Shown here piece by piece: positions 63,401 to 64,000 of a stretch of DNA of 64,000 bases. This stretch comes from Torymus aiolomorphi (taxonomy: Eukaryota; Arthropoda; Insecta; Hymenoptera; Torymidae). A program made the translations under genes and the position numbers. The notes below the pieces were generated by a model that saw only the letters and a program-made list of their open reading frames with translations, ran no database searches and was not told where the DNA came from. Position 1 is the first letter of the stretch. Each line of letters starts with the position of its first letter. The stretch is from NCBI GenBank assembly GCA_036365515.1, contig CM070873.1, forward strand, positions 263,700,075-263,764,074, read 5' to 3'.

Positions 63401-64000
63401 TTTAAGAGAAGAAGAGCCAACACACTGTTTAATTTCGGTTACATATTTGGTGAATGTTTAATTTATTAATCATTTCCCATTCTTATAGTTATTATAGCCA
63501 ACAATCAAAAGAATGTAGAATTACAATTAAGCGCGTATGATCGAGAAAGCAAATTAAACAATAAAAAAGCGACGCGAGCGCGAAGAAGAATAATCGTGCG
63601 GGGAAAGCTGTCAACATCCATCCGGGGCGGCCGTGAGGGAGGGGAGAGTGGGAGAGTATAGAGGGTAAAAGGGTACATAATGCGAAGGCTAAAACAATAT
63701 TTGGAACGTGACTACGTAACGCGAAAAGCCTCGGCTGTTTATCAAAGCCGTGCGCGATGCAACAGTCGAAGCGTGTGTACGGCGGCGCAGTATATACCCG
63801 TCAATAGCGCTTCTTAGCTTATGCATAAAGCTCTTTCGCACTCCCCTGCTCCGAGCTGGGAATGTGCGCGCCGACCTGCCTCCTCCAACCCCTCCTCACT
63901 CGCTCACGGTTATCGAGGCACATCAACCCTTCTTCTTCTTCCTCTTCGCGTCTCGCTCTCGCCGGCTCGAGAGCTTTGGGATGTATCGCAAAATCTATAT
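60443..64000. other. Intergenic block at the right end
   Basis: AT-rich at 60.5-61.0 and 62.5-63.5 kb, CpG-rich at 61.0-62.4 and from 63.5 kb. It contains the short 29-bp repeat and otherwise nothing supported. Confidence 0.5.
62767..62838. repeat. Short tandem repeat, ~29-bp unit, 2.6 copies
   Basis: AAAAGTCCTTTCTCAGCTTCGC, AAAGTCCTATCTCGGCTTCGC and AAAGCCCTATCCCGG occur in series. Function unknown. Confidence 0.6.

Overview
This is eukaryotic nuclear DNA from an animal, most likely an insect. Short introns of 60 to about 485 bp with GT..AG borders, dense (GA)n/(CA)n/(TA)n microsatellites, CpG-rich intergenic DNA alternating with AT-rich blocks, and nested MITE-like transposons would fit a parasitoid wasp (Hymenoptera). 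That assignment is inference from style, not from a diagnostic gene.

Genes are sparse. Two protein-coding genes can be assembled with consistent splice phases, both on the minus strand. The first, at 35558-40254, is a five-exon kinesin-6 (KIF20/MKLP2-like) motor of 1433 residues with a long coiled-coil tail and a KEN degron near its N-terminus. The second, at 58708-60089, is a two-exon C2H2 zinc-finger protein of 298 residues with four intact fingers and one degenerate finger. A 69-codon plus-strand ORF at 60233-60442, head-to-head with the zinc-finger gene, is a weak extra candidate.

Layout. 1-9.7 kb: CpG-rich intergenic or intronic DNA with microsatellites, no gene seen. 9.7-10.5 kb: a long (CA)n tract and a 706-bp palindromic element. 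12.3-14.6 kb: a 2.27-kb hAT-type element with an 8-bp target duplication, filled with two convergent arrays of a ~93-bp repeat. 17.75-21.5 kb: a stack of nested elements inside one pair of TTAA-flanked inverted termini, including a hammerhead-like motif, a tRNA-like Pol III box pair and a small element built from ~30-bp repeats in both orientations. 21.5-35.4 kb: gene-poor microsatellite DNA. 35.4-40.3 kb: the kinesin. 42.6-42.8 kb: a short perfect palindrome flanked by a 16-bp direct repeat. 52.1-52.8 kb: a 678-bp palindromic TTAA element. 53.6-55.2 and 56.7-57.5 kb: two 5'-truncated non-LTR retrotransposon copies, the first interrupted by a foldback element whose arms carry a second hammerhead-like core. 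58.6-60.1 kb: the zinc-finger gene. 60.5-64 kb: intergenic DNA.

The two genes show no obvious functional link. The mobile DNA is the more unusual content: several unrelated element types share an inverted, self-complementary architecture, and two carry hammerhead-like cores with the same layout, including the same extra G.
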